From Flavobacterium lacus (GTDB lineage: Bacteria > Bacteroidota > Bacteroidia > Flavobacteriales > Flavobacteriaceae): a DNA stretch of 64,000 bases. The notes beneath the pieces were generated by a model, which did no database searches, was not told where the DNA came from, and worked only from the letters and a program-made list of their open reading frames with translations. Within the stretch, counting starts at the first letter, position 1, and each line of letters opens with the position of its first letter. A program made the position numbers and the translations under genes. Below are positions 33,738 through 41,831 of the stretch, in pieces. The stretch spans positions 186,001 to 250,000 of the forward strand of contig NZ_QLSV01000002.1 of the NCBI RefSeq assembly GCF_003268815.1. Reading direction: 5' to 3'.

Positions 33738-34208
33738 ATGAAAATCAATTCGCTTGCAATAGAAATTGACGGTATCGACAAAGAAATCCTCCGTGATTTG
33801 ATGGAAGATGCCCGAAAACCCATTTTACAGATTGCCAACAAAATCGGAATTTCCGGAGCGGCCATTCACCAGCGGTTGCGAAAACTAGAAGAAGCCGGTG
33901 TGATTTCCGGTTCTAAATTTGTCATAAACAATAAAGTATTGGGGTATAAAACAATGGCTTTTGTTGGAATTTATTTGGATAAAGCATCGAGTAATTCGGA
34001 TGCTGTGCGGGAATTAAAAAAAATTCCGGAAGTCTTGGAATGTCACTACACCACCGGAAATTGGAGTATTTTGGTTAAGATAATTTGCAGAGATAATGAA
34101 CATTTGATGCAATTGCTCAATAAAAAAATTCAGCCCATTGATGGTGTTTCACGAACGGAAACGTTTATCTCGTTGGAACAGCAGATTGAGCGGCAGATAC
34201 AGTTGTAG
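33738..34208 (+). CDS. Lrp/AsnC-family transcriptional regulator
   Basis: 156 residues. Winged helix-turn-helix with DKEILRDLMEDARKPILQIANKIGISGAAIHQRLRKLEEAGVI at about 17-60, then a RAM ligand-binding domain (VGIYLDKASSN, VLECHYTTGNWSILVKI). Members sense amino acids and act as octamers or dimers of dimers. The target is unknown; the nearest metabolic gene is the saccharopine dehydrogenase-like gene, one gene away. Confidence 0.93.
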   Translation: MKINSLAIEIDGIDKEILRDLMEDARKPILQIANKIGISGAAIHQRLRKLEEAGVISGSKFVINNKVLGYKTMAFVGIYLDKASSNSDAVRELKKIPEVLECHYTTGNWSILVKIICRDNEHLMQLLNKKIQPIDGVSRTETFISLEQQIERQIQL

Positions 34209-34352
34209 AGGTTGCGGGTTGGAAGGTTACGAGTTGCGGGTTTTTGCCGCGAAGTAAGGAAGGCAAGAAGTTTTTGTTTGCTTAAAATGATTGGAAATAA
34301 TAAACATTTAAAAAATAATATTGAGATTGCTTCGCCAGTTCGCTATTGCCCG

Positions 34353-34477
34353 TATCCTGTGGAATGATAAGATTGTGTTGAAAACTGCGACTGTTTAACG
34401 CAACTGAAAAGTTGGATCGAGATTCCTGCGGAATGACAAGGATGGGTGAAAACTGCGACTGAAAAATGCCAACTGAA
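34353..34477. repeat. Two tandem diverged copies of a ~57-bp unit
   Basis: Copy 1 at 34353-34410 begins TATCCTGTGGAATGATAAG; copy 2 at 34422-34477 begins ATTCCTGCGGAATGACAAG. Both then share GTGAAAACTGCGACTG-like sequence and end near CAACTGAA. They resemble decayed intergenic repeats. Confidence 0.6.
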
Positions 34478-34606
34478 TACCATTCCTCTCCAGCCCCGAT
34501 TGCAGTGGAAATCTTTTTGTTTCGAGCTTTGCTCGTGAACAAAAAATTGGAACGGAAAGCGGGAATATGGTTTCCTGAAAAAGCCCAAGCCATTCGCTTC
34601 CAAAAA

Positions 34607-34634
34607 AAAATCCGCTACGAGGGTAACGGATTTT
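34607..34634 (-). terminator. Intrinsic terminator of the zinc peptidase gene
   Basis: On the minus strand AAAATCCGTTAC pairs with GTAGCGGATTTT, 12 bp with one wobble, 4-base loop CCTC-like, followed by a T-run of at least five. It lies 20 bases after the stop at 34654. Confidence 0.88.
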
Positions 34635-34653
34635 ATTGTTTTTATTTTTTGTA

Positions 34654-35349
34654 TTAGTCTCTTGAACCAAATACTTGGAGAGCCCAATATAATAAGGAAG
34701 CTAATGCCCCAATTGCGGCAACCAAATAGGTTCTGGCGGCCCATTTTAAGGCGTCTTGTGCTCCTTCGTATTCTTGTTGACCTACCATGTTTGCTTTTTT
34801 TAACCAAGCTAAAGCTCTATTACTGGCATCGTATTCTACCGGCAAAGTAATGAAACTAAAGGTGGTGGCTAAGGCCATCATCACTAACCCGGCTACTGCA
34901 ACATAAAATCCGATTGCACTACCGGAAGCGGCTCCTAATATCAAACCGCCAATCACTAACCACTGTGACATTCCGGAAGAAACATTAACTACCGGTACTA
35001 ATTTGGAACGCATTGTTAACCATTCATAGGCCGTGGCATGTTGCACAGCGTGTCCCACTTCATGTGCGGCAACGGCTGCTGCTGCAGCATTTCGCTGATT
35101 GTAAACGGCTTCACTTAAGTTTACAGTTTTGTCTGTTGGATTGTAGTGGTCTGTTAATCTTCCCGGGGTTGAAATTACTTTTACGTCATAAATGCCATGG
35201 TCTTCGAGCATGCGTTGTGCAATTTCGGCTCCGCTCATTCCGTTTCGCAATTGTACTTTTGAATAAAATTCAAATTTCTTCTTTAGCTTATTACTTACTA
35301 ACCAACTTACTAAAGCGATTGCTCCGATTAAAATATAATATCCTATCAT
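34654..35349 (-). CDS. YugP-like zinc metallopeptidase, membrane-anchored
   Basis: 231 residues. N-terminal transmembrane helix (YYILIGAIALVSWLVS), then SGAEIAQRMLEDHGIYDV and the zinc-binding motif AAVAAHEVGHAVQHATAYEW at about 92-111 (HExxH), followed by two or three more membrane segments. The family contains neutral zinc metallopeptidases of the inner membrane with unknown substrates. All catalytic residues are in place. Ends in a strong terminator. Confidence 0.88.
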   Translation of the reverse strand: MIGYYILIGAIALVSWLVSNKLKKKFEFYSKVQLRNGMSGAEIAQRMLEDHGIYDVKVISTPGRLTDHYNPTDKTVNLSEAVYNQRNAAAAAVAAHEVGHAVQHATAYEWLTMRSKLVPVVNVSSGMSQWLVIGGLILGAASGSAIGFYVAVAGLVMMALATTFSFITLPVEYDASNRALAWLKKANMVGQQEYEGAQDALKWAARTYLVAAIGALASLLYWALQVFGSRD

Positions 35350-35476
35350 TTTTTATTTTTTTAAAGTATAAAATTACAAATTATATATCAAAATGTGAGC
35401 CAAATTTATATGAATTCTTTGTCCTGAAATTTTGTCAGCGGTTAAAGGTAAATTACTCCCTACTCTTACATAAAAG

Positions 35477-37132
35477 TTATACCAGTTTTTCTAGCGTTCG
35501 GAACAATTGTCGAATGGTTTGTGTTGCAATTCCATTCACCATTAACAATAAGGAAATATCTTTTTCTTGAATTAATTTTTTCTCAATAGTCTCGGCTATT
35601 TTTTCGACTACCATTTTATAATCTTGTTTGATTTGATTATTGTACACCTCCAAGGTTTGTTTTTCTACTGATGATTCAGCGATTTTATGCAATACAACTA
35701 AATTTGAATTGGTAGTATCGCAAATTAATTTCATTAACTGGCTCACCGTTGGGTTTTCTGACGACTCAATTTCGTCAATTTCAGGGCCAATCGAAATAAC
35801 TGTTTTGGCAACTTGAGAAAGTGTTATCACCATATGATTATAGTGTGTAAGCTCTCTCCGCTCTAATTCCTCCAAATCATTTACAGGAATTTTAGAAGCA
35901 AAAACAATGATTGATTTATTAACAGAAAGAATGTTATTAAATAAATCGATAGGTGTTTTATCTTTTTTTGTATTGAAGAGTAAATCTGAAAAAAACCATC
36001 GTTCATCCTTTGTTTTTGATTGATTTAAATGGTAAACAAGACCGATTAAATCTAACGTTACTTTAAAAACATGCATGGTTTCATTTCGCACCGCAACAAG
36101 AGCGGCTTCCGGTAAATCAGGCGTTGCATTTGAAATAAACTGTGTTGTTTCGTTTCTCTTTTCAGGATAAACGCTTTGCAATAATTTTACTAAAATTCCA
36201 ATAAATGGCAGAAACAAAAGCACGCCCAATAAATTAAAAATCGTGTGAAACAAGGTAACACCTAAAACGGCATTGTTGTCTTCGCTTAGCAAGTAAAGTA
36301 TTAATTTGGTTAGTAATGGTAACGATAAAAAAGCCACAACTCCCGTAAAAATATTGAAAATCAAATGACTTAATGCGACTTGTTTTTTAATAGCGATTCC
36401 GCCTAAAGCTCCCAACATGACCGTGGTGGTTGTTCCAATATTTGCTCCAATGACCATGGCTGCTCCTTCAGAAAATGTAATTAATCCGGTATGTAAAGCT
36501 GTCAGTATAATTGCGATTGTCGCTGAACTGGATTGCATTACTGAAGTCATCACAATCGCAATTAAAACATAGAAAAGCATGCCGTAATGGGGTATTGATG
36601 CCAAATCAAAAGAACTTGTAAAACCTTCTACACTGAGTTTCATGTATTCTAAACCCATAAATAAAAAACCGAGTCCCACCAGCAATCTGCTAATTCCATT
36701 GTAACGCGGTGACTTGCTTAAAAAAATTAATCCCAATCCTCCCAGACCAATGAGCGGTAAAAACAGTCCTTCAATATTTATTTTGAAACCGATTGTTGCC
36801 ACGAGCCAACTTGTTGCCGTGGTTCCCAGGTTTGTTCCCATCACCACGCCAATAGCATTTTGCATGGAAATCATACCGGCACCAACAAAAGTTAAAGTCA
36901 TTAATGTTACGGCGGAGCTGCTTTGCAACACCGCTGTAGAGAATAATCCTGTGAAAATCGATCGAATTCTGCCTGTTGTAGATTTTCGAATGAAAATCTT
37001 AAATGCTTTACCGGATAATTGTTTGATGGCTTCTTCCAACAAAAACATACCATACATAAAAATACCCAGTCCGGCTAAAAACTTCCATATGTCAAAATCA
37101 GACCAATGCATGAATCTCAATTTAATAACCAC
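35477..37132 (-). CDS. Na+/phosphate cotransporter family protein with PhoU-like tail
   Basis: 551 residues. Two inverted-repeat transport modules each with a QSSSA signature (STAVLQSSSAVTLMTL and TSVMQSSSATIAIILTA) and GTNLGTT / GANIGTT loops, as in NptA/PiT2b-type Na/Pi symporters, followed from about residue 340 by a PhoU-like helical cytoplasmic domain. It would import phosphate with sodium or regulate such flux. There are no 11-bp-phased repeats upstream resembling those near the PhoB-like gene, so it may be constitutive. Confidence 0.9.
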   Translation of the reverse strand: MVIKLRFMHWSDFDIWKFLAGLGIFMYGMFLLEEAIKQLSGKAFKIFIRKSTTGRIRSIFTGLFSTAVLQSSSAVTLMTLTFVGAGMISMQNAIGVVMGTNLGTTATSWLVATIGFKINIEGLFLPLIGLGGLGLIFLSKSPRYNGISRLLVGLGFLFMGLEYMKLSVEGFTSSFDLASIPHYGMLFYVLIAIVMTSVMQSSSATIAIILTALHTGLITFSEGAAMVIGANIGTTTTVMLGALGGIAIKKQVALSHLIFNIFTGVVAFLSLPLLTKLILYLLSEDNNAVLGVTLFHTIFNLLGVLLFLPFIGILVKLLQSVYPEKRNETTQFISNATPDLPEAALVAVRNETMHVFKVTLDLIGLVYHLNQSKTKDERWFFSDLLFNTKKDKTPIDLFNNILSVNKSIIVFASKIPVNDLEELERRELTHYNHMVITLSQVAKTVISIGPEIDEIESSENPTVSQLMKLICDTTNSNLVVLHKIAESSVEKQTLEVYNNQIKQDYKMVVEKIAETIEKKLIQEKDISLLLMVNGIATQTIRQLFRTLEKLV

Positions 37133-37321
37133 AAGTTACGAAAAAACGAAACATAAAAAACCCTGCAACGACAAATAATTCAGGTTTAAAAAACTTGTTT
37201 TGAACTCAGCGTCTTTTAAAAAGAGGACAATACCCCCATCAATCATGCGGAATTATTCGTAAAAATAAATTTTTTGATTGTACAATAGGAACTTCGATTT
37301 AAATCAGCGGTTAACTTTTAG

Positions 37322-37963
37322 CTAATTTTCTAAAAAACCAACAAGAGAAATTCCAACTCCAACATAATAGCTTTCAAAATCACTTGTTGCCGCAAATTTT
37401 GGCGTTCCCATGGCTTTTCGGTACTTTGCTTCGGCGGTTAGGTAAACATCAGGAAAGCGACGGTTGTCATACACTCTCACAGAAGCTTCAATACCCGGTT
37501 GCAGAATATAGAAATAATTGGTTTGGATGCGTTTGGCCGATTCGGTTACGCCGTATTCATCCCAAAATTCTTCTACAATGTCGCGATCAACTAGGGTAGC
37601 CATGGCTAAACCGTTGCTCAATTGCAGACCAATTCTGAATTTTTCTTTTTTGAGTAAATCAAATTGGTTGAGCCAACTTATTTCGCTGTATTGAACAGCG
37701 GGACTTAGCACATCGTATCGAAAATCGGTATTTGTTTTTCTGGAAGCATAGCTTATGTTGATACCGCTTGCCCAATTTTCTCGAATATAATATCGAATAT
37801 CCATTGAAAAACCAACGAAATTGGTATTCAGAATTGGCGTGTAGAACCCTGAAAAGTCAAAGACAATTTCGTTGGGAAACAGTTGCTCTTCTACCATTTC
37901 TTCTTCTTGAGCAAACAAAGTGGTACTGAAAAACAATACAAAGAGGAGTATTCGTGATTTCAT
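37322..37963 (-). CDS. Outer-membrane beta-barrel-like protein
   Basis: 213 residues. Signal peptide ending LFAQ at 19, an acidic stretch (EEEMVEEQ), then alternating amphipathic strands typical of an 8-stranded barrel (IVFDFSGFYTPILNTNFVGFS, IRYYIRENWASGINISYASR, YYVGVGISLVGF). Probably an outer-membrane protein of unknown role. Monocistronic. Confidence 0.7.
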   Translation of the reverse strand: MKSRILLFVLFFSTTLFAQEEEMVEEQLFPNEIVFDFSGFYTPILNTNFVGFSMDIRYYIRENWASGINISYASRKTNTDFRYDVLSPAVQYSEISWLNQFDLLKKEKFRIGLQLSNGLAMATLVDRDIVEEFWDEYGVTESAKRIQTNYFYILQPGIEASVRVYDNRRFPDVYLTAEAKYRKAMGTPKFAATSDFESYYVGVGISLVGFLEN

Positions 37964-38056
37964 AAGCAGTAAGTATTTGAATTAATTTTATGAAATCAAA
38001 AAATCTGCCAAAAAAATGGCTTTTGGTTTTGTTTAACTTTTGCTGATAAAAAAACC

Positions 38057-38086
38057 ACGAATTCACCAATAAATCTGTGCATTCGC
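38057..38086 (-). terminator. Likely terminator of leuS
   Basis: On the minus strand GCGAATGCAC pairs imperfectly with GTGAATTCGT (one mismatch, one wobble) and is followed by GGTTTTTTTA. It lies about 20 bases after the leuS stop. Confidence 0.6.
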
Positions 38087-38104
38087 AGCTTTTTTTTTAT
38101 AAAA

Positions 38105-41100
38105 TTATCCAACCAAATTGATAATTTTCCCCGGTACAATAATCACTTTATTTGGCGTTCTGCCTTGCAATTGTGCTTGTGTACGTTCGTCTGCCATTAC
38201 AATTTCTTCAATTTGAGCAGCAGATAAATCCAGGGATAATTTGATGGTAAATCGCATTTTCCCATTGAACGAAACCGGATATTCTTTTTCGGATTCTACT
38301 AAATATTTTTCTTCAAAAACAGGAAATGCTGCGGTTGAAACCGAACCTTCGTGCCCCAATTGACTCCATAATTCTTCGGCAATGTGTGGAGCATACGGCG
38401 AAACTAAAATGGCTAACGGTTCTAAAATTTTTCGGTGGTTGCATTTTAACTGAGCCAATTCGTTCACACAAATCATAAACTGTGAAACCGAAGTATTGAA
38501 CGAGAAATGCTCGATGTCTTCCGTCACTTTTTTGATGGTTTTATGGAGCGATTTGTACATTTCTGCCGTTGGTTCATCGTTGTTGACAATCAAACCGTTA
38601 TCATCAAAATACAAACGCCATAATTTTTTAAGGAAACCTGAAACTCCGGTAATTCCGGCAGTATTCCAAGGTTTTGCTTGTTCTAACGGACCGAGAAACA
38701 TTTCGTATAATCGTAAGGTATCGGCTCCGTATTGGTTGCAAATGTCATCAGGGTTGACAGCATTATACCAACTTTTTGACATTTTCCCTATCTCTGTATT
38801 TGCAAACATTTCATTAATAGAAATATCCACAGAATATTTAAAAGTTGAATCAGTAATAATAGATCCTACGTCAATTTTATTTGTTTGCAAATCCACGCCT
38901 TTAATAGGGATTCTTTTAAACTCATAATTGTAATTTATATGTCCTAAACTTAACTCAAAATATTCATCATTCAATACTTCTAGTAGTTCAAGTTCACCAT
39001 CATTATTTATAAATGAATAATCTGATTTAAATCTTTTTAATATTTCAGTTAAAATGAATGAACGATTATCATTTATCTTTTCTTCAATTTTTGAAATTAT
39101 GGTATTGCTAAAAATAATATGTAGGTTTGAATCATTATTAATATTGTTACTATCCTCTAAAAATTCAAAAAATAATTTGGCAAAGACTTCATACCCAAAA
39201 ACATTGAAATACTTTTTAGAAATATGTGGATTATCTTTTATGTTGATATTTATTGTTACATCAATAAATGGATAATAACCGATGTTACCCAAAATCATCC
39301 CCTGATTAATCAACTTTTTAAACGGTTCTTCGGGTGTGATGAAACCACGGTCTTTTAGAAATTTATTCCAAAAACGAGAATACAATAAATGTCCGGTGGC
39401 GTGTTCGCTTCCGCCAATGTATAAATCTACATTTTCCCAGTAGTTTAAGGCCTCTTGGCTGGCAAATTCGTTTGCGTTGTGAGCATCCATATAACGCATC
39501 CAATACCACGAAGAACCTGCCCAACCCGGCATCGTGTTCAATTCTAATGGGAAAATTGTTTTGTTATCAATCAACTGATTACTAACCACTGCACACTGAA
39601 CACTGTCCCAAGCCCAATGCGTAGCATTTCCTAAAGGCGGTTGACCGTCTTCGGTTGGTAAATATTTCTCTACTTCAGGCAAAATAATAGGAAGATGTTT
39701 AGCATCAATCATTTGCGGCAAACCATTGACGTAGTAAACGGGAAACGGTTCGCCCCAATAACGTTGACGAGAGAAAACCGCGTCACGCAAACGGTAATTG
39801 GTTTTTCCTTTTCCTTGACCGATTTGTTCAAGGGCTTCGATTGCTTTTTTGGTGGCTTCTTTGTAACCTAGACCATTTAAAAAATCGGAATTAACTAGTT
39901 CAAAACCAGTTTTTTCCGCAAAAGCCGCTTCAGAAATATCTTGGTTAAAAATGTTTTTAATTTCGGGCATTCCTTCTTTTCCGTTGAAGAAATTGGCAAA
40001 TGCATAATCGCGTTCATCGCCACACGGAACAGCCATTACAGCTCCGGTTCCATAACCTGCCAAAACATAATCGCCAATCCAAATCGGAAGGAGTTCTTTG
40101 GTAAACGGATGTTCGGCATACGCTCCGGTGAAAACACCGGAAATGGTTTTTACATCAGCCATTCGCTCTCTTTCGGAACGTTTGGCGGTTGCTTCCACAT
40201 ACGCTTCTACTGCAGCTTTTTGTTCAGGGGTTGTGATTTGTGACACTAAGTCGTGCTCGGGAGCAAGGGTCATGAAAGTAACTCCGAAGATGGTGTCGGG
40301 TCTTGTTGTAAAGACTTCAATAAACCTCACCCCCGACCCCTCTCCAAAGGAGAGGAGGGACTGGGCGTTGAAGGGTTTTGCGTTTTCTAGTTCGTTTGAA
40401 ATGGTTTGTATAACACTTTTCAGATTATTTTTTAATTCCTCATTTGTAAATCGGATAACTTTAAAACCAAGTTGTTCTAATTCGTAGGTTCTTCCTTCAT
40501 CGTATTCCTTCTGAGTTTCATGAATTTCTCCATCCACCTCAACAAGTAAGCTTTTTTCTAGACAAACAAAATCAACAATGAAATTACCTATATAATGTTG
40601 TCTTCTAAATTTTGAACCTAATTTTTGATTTCTGATTTCTTGCCATAATAAATCTTCTGACTCAGTAGGATTCTTTCTGTTTTCTCTTGCATTGCCAACT
40701 AAATTTTTAGCTATGGTTGGATTTGCTGTCTTATATCCAAAATCATTGAAAGCTTGCACAGGCTCGCTCCCCTCTCCTCCGGAGAGGGGTTGGGGGTGAG
40801 GTTTTAGAGCAAATTTTACCATCGCCCCAACACTCTTCCCAATCCAATTCCGTTGACTTTCCTTAATACTTTCGCTCCAATCGATGGTTTCTAAACCTTG
40901 CAATAAACGTTCAGCATACGCAGAAATCCGCATGCTCCATTGGGTCATTTTTTTACGAATAACGGGGTGACCTCCACGTTCGGAAACGCCATTGACAATT
41001 TCGTCATTAGCTAATACAGTTCCCAATGCGGGACACCAATTTACTTCGGTTTCAGCAAGATACGTTAAACGATATTGTAAAAGAATTTCTTGCTTTTTTT

Positions 41101-41680
41101 CTGAAGAAAAGGAATTCCACTCTTCCGCTGAAAAAAGTTCTACTCCATCGTCACAAACTAAATCAACGTTGGCATTCCCTTCGGCTTCAAAAAGTTTAAT
41201 TAGTTCAGAAATTGGTAATGCTTTTTGCGCTGCTTTACAGTAAAATGATTCAAATAATTGAATAAAAATCCATTGCGTCCATTTGTAATAATCCGGATTG
41301 GAGGTGCGGACTTCTCTGCTCCAATCGAATGAAAAACCGATTTTATCTAATTGCTCACGGTAACGAGCGATATTTTCTTTGGTTGTTTTTTCCGGATGTT
41401 GACCGGTTTGAATAGCGTATTGCTCCGCCGGAAGTCCGAATGAATCATAGCCTTGCGGATGCAACACATTAAATCCTTTGTGTCTTTTATAACGAGCCAC
41501 GATGTCTGAAGCAATATACCCCAGCGGATGACCTACGTGCAAGCCTGCTCCGGATGGGTACGGAAACATATCCAATACGTAATATTTTGGTTTTTCGGAG
41601 TTGTTTTCTGCGGCAAAAGTTTGGTTTTTAGCCCAATATTCTTGCCATTTGGCTTCGATTTGTTCGTGGAAGTATTTCAT
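38105..41680 (-). CDS. leuS: Leucyl-tRNA synthetase with an in-frame DUF559 endonuclease insertion and an enlarged leucine-specific region
   Basis: 1191 residues; the normal bacterial enzyme is roughly 860-950. Class I motifs are intact: FPYPSGAGLHVGHPLGY (HIGH) near 37-53, the CP1 hairpin up to NWIGKSVGAMVKFALK, the editing-domain motif FTTRPDTIFGVTFMTLAPEHD, and KMSKSWYNAVNPDD near 964-977, followed by the anticodon-binding domain. Residues about 293-453 are a translated DUF559 module with repeat ends, inserted between VKFALK and IEVFTTRPDT at the base of the editing domain. Residues about 799-963, between ILGN and KMSKS, are about twice the usual length and divergent. The whole frame is open, so the enzyme is probably made as one chain and must work, since no second leuS is visible here. 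Promoter at 41735-41763. Confidence 0.95.
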   Translation of the reverse strand: MKYFHEQIEAKWQEYWAKNQTFAAENNSEKPKYYVLDMFPYPSGAGLHVGHPLGYIASDIVARYKRHKGFNVLHPQGYDSFGLPAEQYAIQTGQHPEKTTKENIARYREQLDKIGFSFDWSREVRTSNPDYYKWTQWIFIQLFESFYCKAAQKALPISELIKLFEAEGNANVDLVCDDGVELFSAEEWNSFSSEKKQEILLQYRLTYLAETEVNWCPALGTVLANDEIVNGVSERGGHPVIRKKMTQWSMRISAYAERLLQGLETIDWSESIKESQRNWIGKSVGAMVKFALKPHPQPLSGGEGSEPVQAFNDFGYKTANPTIAKNLVGNARENRKNPTESEDLLWQEIRNQKLGSKFRRQHYIGNFIVDFVCLEKSLLVEVDGEIHETQKEYDEGRTYELEQLGFKVIRFTNEELKNNLKSVIQTISNELENAKPFNAQSLLSFGEGSGVRFIEVFTTRPDTIFGVTFMTLAPEHDLVSQITTPEQKAAVEAYVEATAKRSERERMADVKTISGVFTGAYAEHPFTKELLPIWIGDYVLAGYGTGAVMAVPCGDERDYAFANFFNGKEGMPEIKNIFNQDISEAAFAEKTGFELVNSDFLNGLGYKEATKKAIEALEQIGQGKGKTNYRLRDAVFSRQRYWGEPFPVYYVNGLPQMIDAKHLPIILPEVEKYLPTEDGQPPLGNATHWAWDSVQCAVVSNQLIDNKTIFPLELNTMPGWAGSSWYWMRYMDAHNANEFASQEALNYWENVDLYIGGSEHATGHLLYSRFWNKFLKDRGFITPEEPFKKLINQGMILGNIGYYPFIDVTININIKDNPHISKKYFNVFGYEVFAKLFFEFLEDSNNINNDSNLHIIFSNTIISKIEEKINDNRSFILTEILKRFKSDYSFINNDGELELLEVLNDEYFELSLGHINYNYEFKRIPIKGVDLQTNKIDVGSIITDSTFKYSVDISINEMFANTEIGKMSKSWYNAVNPDDICNQYGADTLRLYEMFLGPLEQAKPWNTAGITGVSGFLKKLWRLYFDDNGLIVNNDEPTAEMYKSLHKTIKKVTEDIEHFSFNTSVSQFMICVNELAQLKCNHRKILEPLAILVSPYAPHIAEELWSQLGHEGSVSTAAFPVFEEKYLVESEKEYPVSFNGKMRFTIKLSLDLSAAQIEEIVMADERTQAQLQGRTPNKVIIVPGKIINLVG
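40322..40355. repeat. Terminal inverted repeat, left copy (leuS element)
   Basis: Starts AAACCTCACCCCCGACCCCT on the + strand and contains the hairpin CCTCTCC-AAA-GGAGAGG. It is complementary at 31 of 34 positions to 40771-40804. Confidence 0.9.
40771..40804. repeat. Terminal inverted repeat, right copy (leuS element)
   Basis: Ends GGGGTTGGGGGTGAGGTTT on the + strand and contains the hairpin CCTCTCC-TCC-GGAGAGG. It is the inverted partner of 40322-40355. Confidence 0.9.
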
Positions 41681-41698
41681 ATTGTAAGGTGCTGAGGA

Positions 41699-41721
41699 AC
41701 TAAGGTTCTGAGTTGCTAAGG
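41699..41721. repeat. Interspersed 23-bp repeat, copy 2 (leuS leader)
   Basis: ACTAAGGTTCTGAGTTGCTA followed by AGG; 22 of 23 positions match 608-630. It lies between the leuS promoter and start codon, so it is transcribed. Confidence 0.7.
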
Positions 41722-41734
41722 TTTTTTAAAAGGG

Positions 41735-41763
41735 CAAATTTACGTTTATTGTACTAAACTCAA
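41735..41763 (-). promoter_or_regulatory. Promoter of leuS
   Basis: On the minus strand TTG (41763-41761), 18-base spacer, TAAATTTG (41742-41735): full consensus. The leader of about 50 bases contains the 23-bp repeat. Confidence 0.7.
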
Positions 41764-41831
41764 AACTTTCAACGTTATAAACTGTGGTTTAACCAATTTC
41801 TTTTTTAATTTTACAGCTTAAACTAATTTCT

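Larger units (their letters stand above)
34209..34653. other. Gene-free interval with degenerate repeats
   Basis: 445 bases with no credible gene. Near 34210-34250 GTTGCGGGTT occurs twice, and 34353-34477 contains two diverged copies of a unit of about 57 bp. Several 60-150 codon open frames run through it on both strands but overlap each other, lack family features and reflect repeat composition. The terminator of the zinc peptidase gene lies at its right end. Confidence 0.6.
40322..40804 (-). mobile_element. DUF559 (VSR-like) endonuclease element inserted in frame within leuS
   Basis: 483 bp (161 codons exactly) bounded by 34-bp inverted repeats at 40322-40355 and 40771-40804, 31 of 34 positions matching. 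Each end also contains its own hairpin (CCTCTCCAAAGGAGAGG; CCCCTCTCCTCCGGAGAGGG). The interior encodes a DUF559 domain in the leuS frame: NPTESEDLLWQEIRNQKLG, KFRRQHYIGNFIVDFVC, LLVEVDGEIHE, RTYELEQLGFKVIRFTNEEL, with the acidic D and E-x-D residues of the PD-(D/E)XK nuclease fold. The repeats are read as HPQPLSGGEGS and LSFGEGSGVR. No target-site duplication is obvious. Such repeat-bounded DUF559 units occur, as far as I recall, as stand-alone genes in Bacteroidota; here one sits inside an essential gene. Confidence 0.85.

Noticed and set aside
34282..34807. Overlapping minus-strand open frames of 91-154 codons
   Set aside because: They cover repeat-derived sequence and the end of the zinc peptidase gene in other frames, with no family features.
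35477..37321. Pho box upstream of the Na/Pi cotransporter
   Set aside because: One GTTACGA-like word is present, but no second copy at an 11-bp step was found.
40098..40487. Plus-strand open frame of 129 codons across leuS
   Set aside because: It is antisense to the conserved editing domain of leuS and to the element end; peptides such as LTPDPSPKER come from the inverted repeat and no family is recognisable.
40322..40804. Intein in leuS
   Set aside because: The insert begins and ends in repeat-encoded Pro/Gly-rich peptides, has no splice-junction residues or LAGLIDADG motif, and its nuclease domain is DUF559-like.
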